A stretch of DNA of 64,000 nt, taken from NCBI RefSeq assembly GCF_014643835.1, contig NZ_BMKD01000003.1, forward strand, positions 248,001-312,000. Reading direction: 5' to 3'. Source of the stretch: Mucilaginibacter rubeus (GTDB lineage: Bacteria > Bacteroidota > Bacteroidia > Sphingobacteriales > Sphingobacteriaceae). This document shows positions 32,798 through 40,613 of the stretch, piece by piece. The notes under the pieces are model-generated. The model did not search any database and had not been told where the DNA came from. It saw only the letters and a list, made by a program, of their open reading frames with translations. The translations under genes and the position numbers were made by a program. The number at the start of each line of letters is the position of its first letter. The first letter of the stretch is position 1.

Positions 32798-32842
32798 TTC
32801 CGTTTTATACAATTTTTAGAAAAGCGCCCAGCCTAATTTTGA
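32798..32842 (+). promoter_or_regulatory. Promoter with shared TTCCGTTTT box, copy 3 (PEP-mutase-like gene)
   Basis: TTCCGTTTTATACAATTTTT at 32798-32817 and -7 box TAATTTTG at 32835-32842, 37 bp from TTCC to the -7 box. Apart from its last base or two, the first box is identical to copy 2. Confidence 0.75.
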
Positions 32843-32863
32843 GAATAAAATAAAAACAAGAAC

Positions 32864-33652
32864 ATGAAAAATAGATTCAATGAATTTTTAGCCCTGCATC
32901 ATCAAACCGAACCTTTACAAGTTGGCAATGTATGGAATGCACAAAGCGCCCAGGTTTATGATAAATTAAATTTTAAAGCAATCGGCACATCAAGCGTGGC
33001 TGTTGCCAGCTCATTAGGCTTTGCAGATGGCGAAGAGATGAGTTTTGAGGATTACCTTTTTGTTGTTAAACGCATAGCTGCAACAACATCAGCCATGCTA
33101 ACAGTCGACCTTGAAGGTGGTTATGGCGAAACACCGGAGGCTATCTGCAGTAACATCACAAAACTATATAATATTGGTGTTGTAGGTATCAATATAGAGG
33201 ATTCGATAGTGGTGAATGGCCAGCGAAGTATTGTTGATGCCGAAGGCTTTGCCACAAAACTTAAACAGATAACTTCATTGTTAACCGCCACAGGGGTAGA
33301 GGTATTTATAAATGTAAGGACCGATTCCTTTCTGCTTGGCTTACCAAACGCACTGGAAGATGCTTTAACCCGTACTAAACTTTACCAGGATGCGGGTGTG
33401 CATGGTTTGTTTTTTCCGTGCATTACCCAAATAGCAGATATTGAAAAAATAACGGCCTTATCGCGCCTCCCGGTTAGCGTAATGTGTATGCCCGGCCTTC
33501 CGGATTTTAGAGCGTTGCAAAATGCAGGCATTAAAAGGATTAGCGCAGGCCCATTTTTGAATATGAACATCTACCGGTCACTGGAAAATTTGATCGAAAA
33601 AATAACAGCCGAAAATAGCTTTGCAGCCCTTTTTAACGGGACTGCCAGTTAA
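32864..33652 (+). CDS. Isocitrate lyase/PEP mutase superfamily enzyme
   Basis: 262 residues, cytosolic TIM barrel. Markers: GNVWNAQSAQVYDKLNFKAIGTSS, metal-binding TVDLEGGYG (residues 81-88) and GINIEDS (108-114), and NVRTDSFL. Members cleave or form C-C or C-P bonds next to a carboxylate (methylisocitrate lyase, oxaloacetate decarboxylase, PEP mutase). The catalytic-loop motif KKCGH of true isocitrate/methylisocitrate lyases is not seen, so those two are unlikely. It is monocistronic with the AraC-linked promoter element and is followed by a terminator at 33746. Confidence 0.88.
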   Translation: MKNRFNEFLALHHQTEPLQVGNVWNAQSAQVYDKLNFKAIGTSSVAVASSLGFADGEEMSFEDYLFVVKRIAATTSAMLTVDLEGGYGETPEAICSNITKLYNIGVVGINIEDSIVVNGQRSIVDAEGFATKLKQITSLLTATGVEVFINVRTDSFLLGLPNALEDALTRTKLYQDAGVHGLFFPCITQIADIEKITALSRLPVSVMCMPGLPDFRALQNAGIKRISAGPFLNMNIYRSLENLIEKITAENSFAALFNGTAS

Positions 33653-33745
33653 CAGGCGAATAAAGTGCTAAATAATTAAAAACCTAATTGCCTTGTTTCA
33701 CCTTATTATAAGATAGTTTAATAATCTACAAAATAAGTTTAGGTT

Positions 33746-33777
33746 AAAGTCCCGGCAGCGAACGTTAGGGACTTTTT
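33746..33777 (+). terminator. Terminator after the PEP-mutase-like gene
   Basis: AAAGTCCC (33746-33753) pairs with GGGACTTT (33768-33775), followed by TTGTTGTT. Confidence 0.85.
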
Positions 33778-33919
33778 GTTGTTATGGAATTTATCTTCAA
33801 AAAGTTTCAGCTACTCCAATCAGTAAACAAATTCTGTAAATAAGCCTGCAGAATTTTAAAGTGTTAATTCATTTTATCGCAATAATTATATAAAGTCTAT
33901 GGTTTTAGTAGAATTTATA

Positions 33920-33927
33920 TATATTTG
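33920..33927 (+). promoter_or_regulatory. Promoter -7 box of the SAM riboswitch transcript
   Basis: TATATTTG, an exact TAnnTTTG match, with a T-rich -33 region (GGTTTTAG, 33901-33908). Predicted transcription start is about 33933, roughly 25 nt before the riboswitch P1 stem. Confidence 0.6.
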
Positions 33928-33956
33928 CATCGTCAAATCGGTTCTTTGAATATTTT

Positions 33957-34068
33957 AATTATCAAGAAAGACTGAGGGAAAGGCCCTGTGATGTCTTAGC
34001 AACCTGTAAGCCCACTGTTATAAAGGTGCTAATTCCTGTCTGCCCAAAATAGGGTAGAAAAGATAATG
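33957..34068 (+). ncRNA. SAM-I (S-box) riboswitch
   Basis: P1 is closed by ATTATC (33958-33963) and GATAAT (34062-34067). Inside are the S-box core blocks in order: AAGA, GAGGGA with GGCCC, GATGTCTTAGCAACC, and AAGGTGCTAATTCC, then a short P4-like hairpin (TGCCCAAAATAGGGTA). This is S-adenosylmethionine-binding RNA, which in most known cases turns off sulfur or methionine genes when SAM is high. Downstream candidate expression-platform hairpins are CCTTG/CAAGG (about 34082-34100, then a pyrimidine-rich run) and AATATC/GATATT (34152-34171, next to the start codon at 34191). The next genes are a TlpA-like protein and a SusC/SusD pair, not a methionine enzyme. Confidence 0.93.
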
Positions 34069-34190
34069 TAATACGCTATGGCCTTGTATAGTGCAAGGTG
34101 TTGTATACTTCTTTTCCCTCTTCATTTTTCTTGCTAATTAAAATATTGAAAATATCACCGGGATGATATTACGGTTTAACCTGTATAGCA

Positions 34191-34760
34191 ATGAACATTA
34201 AACAATTACTTTTTACCTGTTTGCTTTTCATAACAACATTGCCGGCTGTTGCGCAGATCACCAAGGCAATTGATCCGACAGCTGACGACCGCGGTTATAT
34301 CATAAAAACCGGTGATCTTGCTCCTGCCGATTTTGAGCTCGTATTGACCAATGGTACAAAAACTTCTTTAACGAAGTTGCATGGTAAGGTGGTTATCCTG
34401 CAGTTTACCGCAAGCTGGTGCAGCGTATACAGAGAAGAAATACCGCATTTGGAAAAAGAGATCTGGCAGGCTTATAAAGATAAAGGCCTTGTGTTAATAG
34501 GCGTTGACCGCGATGAACCGCTCAACAAAGTAAAAAGTTTTCACCAGGTCATGAATATAAGCTATCCGTTGGCACTCGATCCTGGTGCTGAGATTTTTGG
34601 CCGGTTTGCCAGCAAAAAGAGCGGTGTTACCCGCAATGTGGTTATCGATCGGGATGGGAAAATTGTTTACCTCACCCGCTTGTACGATAAACAGGAATTT
34701 GCGTCCATGTTAAAAGCTGTGGACGCTTTGGTAAACAACAAAACAGCGTCCATCAATTAA
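34191..34760 (+). CDS. TlpA/peroxiredoxin-like secreted thioredoxin-fold protein, CxxY
   Basis: 189 residues with a signal peptide (ends AVAQ, residue 21). Thioredoxin-fold segment: GDLAPADFELVLTNG, HGKVVILQFTASWCSVYREEIPHLEKE, VLIGVDRDEP, and the cis-Pro region GVTRNVVIDRDGKIV. The usual CxxC of TlpA/ResA proteins is here Cys77-Ser-Val-Tyr80: the resolving Cys is replaced by Tyr (codon TAC). With a single Cys it cannot be a standard dithiol oxidoreductase; a peroxidase, a mixed-disulfide or a substrate-binding role is possible. It is the first gene after the SAM riboswitch and lies upstream of a poly-Cys ORF and SusC/SusD. Confidence 0.88.
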   Translation: MNIKQLLFTCLLFITTLPAVAQITKAIDPTADDRGYIIKTGDLAPADFELVLTNGTKTSLTKLHGKVVILQFTASWCSVYREEIPHLEKEIWQAYKDKGLVLIGVDRDEPLNKVKSFHQVMNISYPLALDPGAEIFGRFASKKSGVTRNVVIDRDGKIVYLTRLYDKQEFASMLKAVDALVNNKTASIN

Positions 34761-34795
34761 AAAGAATCTATCAGTACTTATTTAATACCCGTTTT

Positions 34796-34903
34796 ATGAA
34801 AACAGAATCTACTTTTTTACACAAGAAAACTTTCGTTTCGGAAAGCCAGTCAATCTGCAAATCCTTCTGTCTCAATATGCAAAGCATGCATTGTTGCTGT
34901 TAA
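34796..34903 (+). CDS. Candidate 35-codon leader ORF ending in Cys-Cys-Cys
   Basis: ATG at 34796 opens a 35-codon frame that ends ...ICKSFCLNMQSMHCCC and stops with TAA at 34901. It has five Cys in the last 15 residues, the last three in a row. It is too short for routine gene callers. The last Cys codons (TGT TGC TGT, 34892-34900) form the left arm of a hairpin: TGCTGT (34895-34900) pairs with ACAGCA (34910-34915), and the stop codon falls in its loop. An alternative pairing joins two copies of self-complementary AGCATGCAT (34883-34891 and 34912-34920). This geometry fits a cysteine-sensing attenuator, like poly-Cys leader ORFs described in mycobacteria. It is not proven to be translated. 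Confidence 0.45.
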   Translation: MKTESTFLHKKTFVSESQSICKSFCLNMQSMHCCC

Positions 34904-35095
34904 TCATTTACAGCATGCATGGTGTTTAAATGCGGGCTTGCTGCAGTTTGTCTTAGCTTAATAATTACCATCCCCTAATCAATTCTTTACAGTTACGATA
35001 GGCTTATGAGCCGGGCAAATTATGCCCGCTAAGGCGATAGCCATGTCTTTTGTACCGGTAAAGGCATCAAAAATTAATCTCAATTATTAATTATC
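34904..35095 (+). promoter_or_regulatory. Structured leader of the first SusC gene
   Basis: The region after the poly-Cys ORF has the ACAGCA arm and second AGCATGCAT copy, then a hairpin CGGGCA-N5-TGCCCG (35012-35028). The latter is nested in GGCTTA/TAAGGC-type outer pairing (about 35001-35040). No T-tract follows it, so it is not an intrinsic terminator on its own. I do not recognise a named riboswitch here. Confidence 0.45.
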
Positions 35096-38000
35096 ATGTT
35101 AAAAATTTACAAGCTATTACTGGCAATTATATTGCCTTTTATTCTCGTCCAGACGGTTGCGGGGCAATCCGTTAAAATAAGCGGGGAGGTAACCGCCAAA
35201 TCCGATGGGTTGCCGTTGCCGGGTGTCAGCGTATCTGTTAAAGGTAAAACCACGGGCGCACAAACCAATGTTGATGGTAAGTTTATCATCAACGCCAATG
35301 TTAATGATGTGCTTAGGGTTAGCTACATTGGCTTTACAACCCAGGAGATCCCGATTACGCAAGGAATAACTACCTTAAACGTGGTTTTGGTTGAAGCACC
35401 AAATTCTCTGAATGAGGTAGTGATAACGGCCCTCAATATCTCAAAGGATAAAAAATCGCTGGGATATGCGGTACAAGGGCTTAAATCGAAAGATATTTCT
35501 GAGGCAAAGGAAACCAACTTTGTAAACGCGCTGGCCGGTAAAATTGCCGGTGTGCAGGTTACCAACAGCCAGGGCGATATGGGTTCATCACGTATCGTTA
35601 TCCGTGGTGAAACTTCTATCACTAAAGATAATCAGCCTTTGTTTGTAGTTGACGGGGTTATTGTTGATAATACCCAGTTTTTAGGATCTGGTGGTTCAAG
35701 GGATTTCGCTAATGCCCTCTCTGATCTCAATTCTGAAGACATAGAGTCGCTAAGCGTGTTAAAAGGCCCGAATGCTGCAGCCTTATACGGTTCACGCGCG
35801 GCAGCAGGCGTTATCCTTATTCGTACCAAAACAGGTAAAGGAGCAAAAGGGCTTGGGGTTACCATTAACTCTAATACCAGCTTTTCAAATGTGCAGGTAT
35901 TACCCAAATATCAAAATGAATACGGCCAGGGTTCAAATGGTAAATTCAGTTATGTTGACGGTAAGGGCGGTGGCGTTAACGATGGTGTTGACGAAAGCTG
36001 GGGGCCTGCATTGGATGGCTCATTGATCCCGCAGTTTTATTCCAATGGACAGGCTGTGCCATTTATCGCCCATCCCGATAACGTAAAAGACTTTTTTAGG
36101 ACTGGCGTGACGCTTAATAATGGTATTGCGTTTGCGGGCAGTAACGAAAAGAGTGATTTCCGGGTATCTTACAATAACCTGCATCAAACTGGCATTGTCC
36201 CAAATACATCGCAGGGGCGCAACTCATTCGCTTTAAATTCAAGCTACCGTTTCAATCCTAAATTAACAGTAAATACCACTGTTAATTATATTAAAGATGA
36301 TGCTGATAACCTGCCGGGCGCTTATGGAAAACGCGCAACCAGTACCATGCTGCAGTTTACCTGGTTTGGGCGCCAGGTTGATATCAACAAGCTTAAAAAC
36401 TACAAGGATGCCAATGGAAACACTTTTAACTGGAATAACAGTTACTATAGCAACCCATACTGGCTGGCTTATGAAAACACGGTTGGTCAGCACAAAAATC
36501 ACCTGATCGGAAGCGTTGAATTGAATTATAAGATCATCGATGGCCTATCGGCAAACTTCCGTACCGGTACCGATTATTATAATGACCGCCGTAAAATCAA
36601 GGTTGCTTATGGCACTAATGGAACACCGTTTGGCTCATATGAGGAAGATGCTTACAGCGTAAATGAAAATAATACGGAAGGCAGGTTGCAGTATACCAAA
36701 AAACTAAACAATGATTTTTCGCTTGATGCATTTGTTGGTGGTAATATCTCGGTAAAAACACTCGAACAAAATGATCAGTTAGCACCTAAACTTGCAATTC
36801 CGGGACTATATAACATGGGTAATTCGCGTGATCCACTGGTTTCAACAAACTTTTATTCTAAACTTAAAACTAACAGTGTGTTCGGATCGGCACAGGTTGG
36901 GTTCAGGAATTATGCCTTCGTTAACGTAACGGCACGTAATGATTGGTCTTCATCATTGCCAATTGATAACATGTCATACTTTTATCCCTCAGTAAACGGA
37001 AGCTTAATACTATCCGAAGCGTTGGGCATTAAAAGCGATGTGCTTACCTATGCTAAATTAAGAGGTGGCTGGTCTAAAGTGGGTAAGGCTACCGATCCTT
37101 ACCAGTTAAGGAATGTATTTGCCTCATCAATCCTTTTCAATGCTAATCCACAGCAAAGTTTACCGGCTACAGATGCCAATAACACACTGAAACCAGAAAG
37201 TACAACATCGGCAGAGGCTGGCTTTGAATTAGGCTTTTTTCAGGACAGGTTACATCTGGATGTAAGTGCATACAATACCAATAGTACCAATCAAATACTT
37301 GCGGTTCAGGTTAGTTCGGCCACGGGTTTTGGTCAAAAAATCATCAATGGGGGGCGCCTTAATAATAAAGGTCTTGAGATACAATTGGGGATAACGCCAA
37401 TTAAATCAAAGGAGTTTACCTGGGATATCACTACTAACTATTCGTTGAACCGCAGCATGGTTGCTTCGCTTGATGCCGAAGGCCGTTTGCAAAGTCTGCC
37501 AATTGGGTCTGACCGAACTGTACAGGTAACAGCGGCACTTGGCCAGCCTTACGGCGCACTTTATGGTACCGCTTATACGCGTAACGCTTCCGGGCAAATC
37601 GTTATCGATGCTAACGGTACACCTGTATTCAACACAACCAAACGTTACCTTGGCAAATTCACTCCAAATTGGTTAGGAAGCATCAATAACAGCTTCACCT
37701 ACAAAGGCATTAACCTGAGTTTCCTGGTTGACGCGCGTTTCGGTGGATCTATCTACTCAAACACCAACCGTACTGGTACCTATACCGGCGTACTGGCTTC
37801 TACCTTACCGGGGCGCGGTGCTGCTAACGGTGGTTTAAGCTATTACTATCCGGATAATAAAACAACAAATCCAGCGGTGCAGGTAACCGGCGCTGCTCCT
37901 GTCGGGGTGACGGTATATAATGATGGGATGATATTTAAAGGCGTTAAGGCTGATGGTTCACCAAACACCACTATCATCCCTGCGCAATCATACTACAAAG

Positions 38001-38278
38001 GCTTTACCAATATTGATGAAGCATTTGTTTACGATGCCTCATACATTAAGCTTCGCGAAGTAAAGCTGGGCTATTCTTTACCTGCTAAATGGGTGAATAA
38101 AATAGGCTTCCAGGGAGCTACATTTTCGGTAGTTGGCCGTAATCTGTGGATCATCCATAAAAACGCGCCGAACATTGATCCGGAAACAGCCTTTAATGCC
38201 GGCAACGGACAGGGCCTTGAAGACCTTACCTTGCCTACCGTGCGTAACATCGGTTTTAATGTAAACCTTAAATTCTAA
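35096..38278 (+). CDS. SusC/RagA-family TonB-dependent transporter (sulfur-linked unit)
   Basis: 1060 residues. The signal peptide ends near TVAGQ. A CarboxypepD_reg-like domain (about residues 24-105; LPLPGVSVSVKGKTTGAQTN) precedes the plug (NALAGKIAGVQVTNSQGD, RIVIRGETSI, LFVVDGVIVDN, LKGPNAAALYGSRAAAGVI) and the barrel, which ends NIGFNVNLKF. It forms the outer-membrane pore of a SusCD pump with the SusD 6 bp downstream. No HTCS, sigma factor or GH gene is attached. Instead it follows a SAM riboswitch, a TlpA-like gene and a poly-Cys ORF without an intervening clear terminator. The cargo is therefore more likely a sulfur-containing compound or peptide than a polysaccharide; this is inference. 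Confidence 0.93.
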   Translation: MLKIYKLLLAIILPFILVQTVAGQSVKISGEVTAKSDGLPLPGVSVSVKGKTTGAQTNVDGKFIINANVNDVLRVSYIGFTTQEIPITQGITTLNVVLVEAPNSLNEVVITALNISKDKKSLGYAVQGLKSKDISEAKETNFVNALAGKIAGVQVTNSQGDMGSSRIVIRGETSITKDNQPLFVVDGVIVDNTQFLGSGGSRDFANALSDLNSEDIESLSVLKGPNAAALYGSRAAAGVILIRTKTGKGAKGLGVTINSNTSFSNVQVLPKYQNEYGQGSNGKFSYVDGKGGGVNDGVDESWGPALDGSLIPQFYSNGQAVPFIAHPDNVKDFFRTGVTLNNGIAFAGSNEKSDFRVSYNNLHQTGIVPNTSQGRNSFALNSSYRFNPKLTVNTTVNYIKDDADNLPGAYGKRATSTMLQFTWFGRQVDINKLKNYKDANGNTFNWNNSYYSNPYWLAYENTVGQHKNHLIGSVELNYKIIDGLSANFRTGTDYYNDRRKIKVAYGTNGTPFGSYEEDAYSVNENNTEGRLQYTKKLNNDFSLDAFVGGNISVKTLEQNDQLAPKLAIPGLYNMGNSRDPLVSTNFYSKLKTNSVFGSAQVGFRNYAFVNVTARNDWSSSLPIDNMSYFYPSVNGSLILSEALGIKSDVLTYAKLRGGWSKVGKATDPYQLRNVFASSILFNANPQQSLPATDANNTLKPESTTSAEAGFELGFFQDRLHLDVSAYNTNSTNQILAVQVSSATGFGQKIINGGRLNNKGLEIQLGITPIKSKEFTWDITTNYSLNRSMVASLDAEGRLQSLPIGSDRTVQVTAALGQPYGALYGTAYTRNASGQIVIDANGTPVFNTTKRYLGKFTPNWLGSINNSFTYKGINLSFLVDARFGGSIYSNTNRTGTYTGVLASTLPGRGAANGGLSYYYPDNKTTNPAVQVTGAAPVGVTVYNDGMIFKGVKADGSPNTTIIPAQSYYKGFTNIDEAFVYDASYIKLREVKLGYSLPAKWVNKIGFQGATFSVVGRNLWIIHKNAPNIDPETAFNAGNGQGLEDLTLPTVRNIGFNVNLKF

Positions 38279-38284
38279 AACATC

Positions 38285-39721
38285 ATGAAACTTAAATATA
38301 TCAGCATATTATCCGCCGCGGTTTTATTATCGGTAACATCGTGCAAAAAGGAACTTGCCAGGATCAATCAAAACCCTAACGGCTCGCAAACGGCGCAGCC
38401 AGATTACTTGTTGACAGCAGCTACTAAAGCCACTTCTGATACTTATTGGGGAGTAGCCAATAACATGGACGCCAGCTTGCTTTTTGTTCAATACTGGTCT
38501 AAAATTCAGTATAGTGACCCGGACCGGTATATTTATGCCAGTACCGCCTTTGAAGAACTCTGGAGTACGGGCTATTCAAAAAGCATTGTAAATCTGAATG
38601 AGATCATTAAAATTGGCGATGCTCAGGGTAATGCCAACTATAAAGGTGTCGCATTGGTGTTACGTTCATGGACATTTAGTTTGTTGACCGAGGCATACGG
38701 TAACGTTCCTTACAAACAGGCCACCAATATTGATCAATATCTTACCCCGGCTTATGATACACAAAAGGATGTTTATTTTGCTTTGTTAGATGATTTGAAA
38801 ACGGCTCAAGCCGCGCTTGATCCATCAGGCAAAGCTATAGCAGGAGATGTGATCTACAGCAATAATATTGCTTCCTGGAAAAAGTTTGCCAACTCGTTAA
38901 GGCTTCGCATCGCCCTGCGCATTGCCGATAGGGAACCAGCCAAGGCTAAACAGGTGCTTGCAGATATCCAGGCCGAAGGCGGCTCATACATCGGTTCGAA
39001 TGCCGAAACCGCGCAGTTGGTTTATTTAGATTCGCCTAACCAAAATCCGGTAAGCAATCTGTTTGATACCCGTGACGATTACCGTATCAGTAAAACTATA
39101 GTTGATAAGCTGTTTGCACTCAATGACCCACGCTTATCTATATACGCAGCCAAAACGCAGGACCCCACACCTCAAACTTATGTTGGCTTGCCAAACGGTT
39201 TGTTGGTGGGCGATGCCAGCAATTACGGCTTCACCAAAACTTCTAAACCAGGCACTTATTTTCGTGCACCACATGCCCCTGCTGTAATATTAAGCTATAC
39301 CGAAAGCTTGTTTGATAGGGCTGAAGCTGCCGCTCGCGGTTTTACTACCGAAGATGCTGCCTCGCTATACGGTCAGGCCGTTACCGCTGCATTGGCGCAA
39401 TACGGTATTGCTTCGGCGGATATTACTACCTATTTGGCGCAACCGGCAGTGCAATATGATGCCTCTAATTATAAAAAATCAATTGGCGAGCAAAAATGGC
39501 TAGCCTTGTTTGGCCAGGGATTGGAAGGCTGGACCGAATGGCGCAGGCTTGATTATCCTCAACTGCAACCCGCCGTTGCAGGTACACTGAATGGTAAAAT
39601 ACCGGTAAGGTTTATTTATCCAGGTACAGAGCAATCGCTCAACAAAACTAATTACCAATCGGCGGTGGCAGCACAGGGAGCTGATGCGCTTACTACCAAG
39701 CTTTGGTTTGATGTAAACTAA
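38285..39721 (+). CDS. SusD/RagB-family surface lipoprotein (SusD-like_2)
   Basis: 478 residues. Lipoprotein signal with lipobox SVTSC at Cys20. The helical TPR-type fold of the SusD-like_2 group is suggested by ALVLRSWTFSLLTEAYGNVPYKQATN, NSLRLRIALRIADREPAKAKQVL and the C-terminal QKWLALFGQGLEGWTEWRR. It binds ligand as a lid over the SusC barrel at the cell surface. SusD-like_2 members often occur outside glycan loci, with peptide or small-molecule partners, which agrees with the lack of GH genes here. It is 6 bp after SusC and followed by a terminator. Confidence 0.92.
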   Translation: MKLKYISILSAAVLLSVTSCKKELARINQNPNGSQTAQPDYLLTAATKATSDTYWGVANNMDASLLFVQYWSKIQYSDPDRYIYASTAFEELWSTGYSKSIVNLNEIIKIGDAQGNANYKGVALVLRSWTFSLLTEAYGNVPYKQATNIDQYLTPAYDTQKDVYFALLDDLKTAQAALDPSGKAIAGDVIYSNNIASWKKFANSLRLRIALRIADREPAKAKQVLADIQAEGGSYIGSNAETAQLVYLDSPNQNPVSNLFDTRDDYRISKTIVDKLFALNDPRLSIYAAKTQDPTPQTYVGLPNGLLVGDASNYGFTKTSKPGTYFRAPHAPAVILSYTESLFDRAEAAARGFTTEDAASLYGQAVTAALAQYGIASADITTYLAQPAVQYDASNYKKSIGEQKWLALFGQGLEGWTEWRRLDYPQLQPAVAGTLNGKIPVRFIYPGTEQSLNKTNYQSAVAAQGADALTTKLWFDVN

Positions 39722-39742
39722 ACAAGTGTCACTTCGTAAAAT

Positions 39743-39777
39743 AAAACGGGTTTATCCAAAAGGAAATCCGTTTTTTT
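39743..39777 (+). terminator. Terminator after SusD (sulfur-linked unit)
   Basis: AAAACGGGTTTATCC pairs with GGAAATCCGTTTT around an AAAA loop, followed by a T-tract (39771-39777). Confidence 0.88.
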
Positions 39778-39897
39778 ATTGAAAATAAAGCTGAAATTTG
39801 CGACATGGCTTTGGCCCTGTTTTTAAGATTAACAAAAAAACAAGAAATTCCGGAGATCAGCGTTTCTCATCAGGAAGGTAACAACAAATTATAGCGA

Positions 39898-40440
39898 GTG
39901 AAGATAGAAGAAACCGTGATTTTGGTTGATCGCGATGATCAGGAAATTGGCACTATGGAAAAAATGGAGGCGCATCTTCAGGGGAGCCTGCACCGTGCCT
40001 TTTCAGTTTTTATTTTTAATAAAAAAGGAGAGCTGCTATTACAGCAACGCGCCGAAGGCAAATACCACTCGGGTGGTAAATGGACAAACACCTGCTGCAG
40101 CCATCCAAGGCCCGGCGAACTCACATTTACAGCAGCCCATCGCAGGCTAAAGGAGGAGATGGGAATGGCCGCCGAACTTAACTTTGTATTTTCTTTTGTT
40201 TACTGTGCAGCTATCCAGGACGACCTGGTTGAAAATGAATACGATCATGTGTTTTTTGGCATCACTGATGCTTTGCCGATCCCTGACCATGACGAGGTCT
40301 CCTCATTTAAATACATAACGATGGCCCGGCTGGCAGTCGACCTGAAAGAAAACCCGGGCGATTATACCAGGTGGCTCGCCATATGCTTCGACGAGGTAAT
40401 GAATCATTATCAGCAATTACAGATCGCTGATGGGCTGTGA
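39898..40440 (+). CDS. idi: Isopentenyl-diphosphate delta-isomerase, type I
   Basis: 180 residues of the Nudix superfamily. Active-site Cys and metal ligands lie in GGKWTNTCCSHPRPGE, the Nudix-like helix in AAHRRLKEEMGM, and the Tyr/Glu pair in VENEYDHVFFG. It interconverts isopentenyl and dimethylallyl diphosphate. The start is a GTG at 39898: an in-frame TAG lies at 39892, and the first ATG (39955) would remove the first strand (VILVDRDDQEIG), which is conserved. It is a single gene between two unrelated units. Confidence 0.95.
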   Translation: MKIEETVILVDRDDQEIGTMEKMEAHLQGSLHRAFSVFIFNKKGELLLQQRAEGKYHSGGKWTNTCCSHPRPGELTFTAAHRRLKEEMGMAAELNFVFSFVYCAAIQDDLVENEYDHVFFGITDALPIPDHDEVSSFKYITMARLAVDLKENPGDYTRWLAICFDEVMNHYQQLQIADGL

Positions 40441-40613
40441 TCGTCGTCGTAAATAACGCCGGACTGATAATTTGCTATGTAGCCCGAATAAGCAAATCTT
40501 CCCTTATTGTAACGGGTATTTTACATTTTTGTAATATTATTGTTTACTTTACAATTAATTAGGTAGCTTTAATCTTCCAATTATTTGTGTAATTCACAGC
40601 CTGCAACTTGTTA

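Noticed and set aside
32864-33652. Methylisocitrate or isocitrate lyase
   Set aside because: The superfamily metal motifs are present but the KKCGH catalytic loop is not seen.
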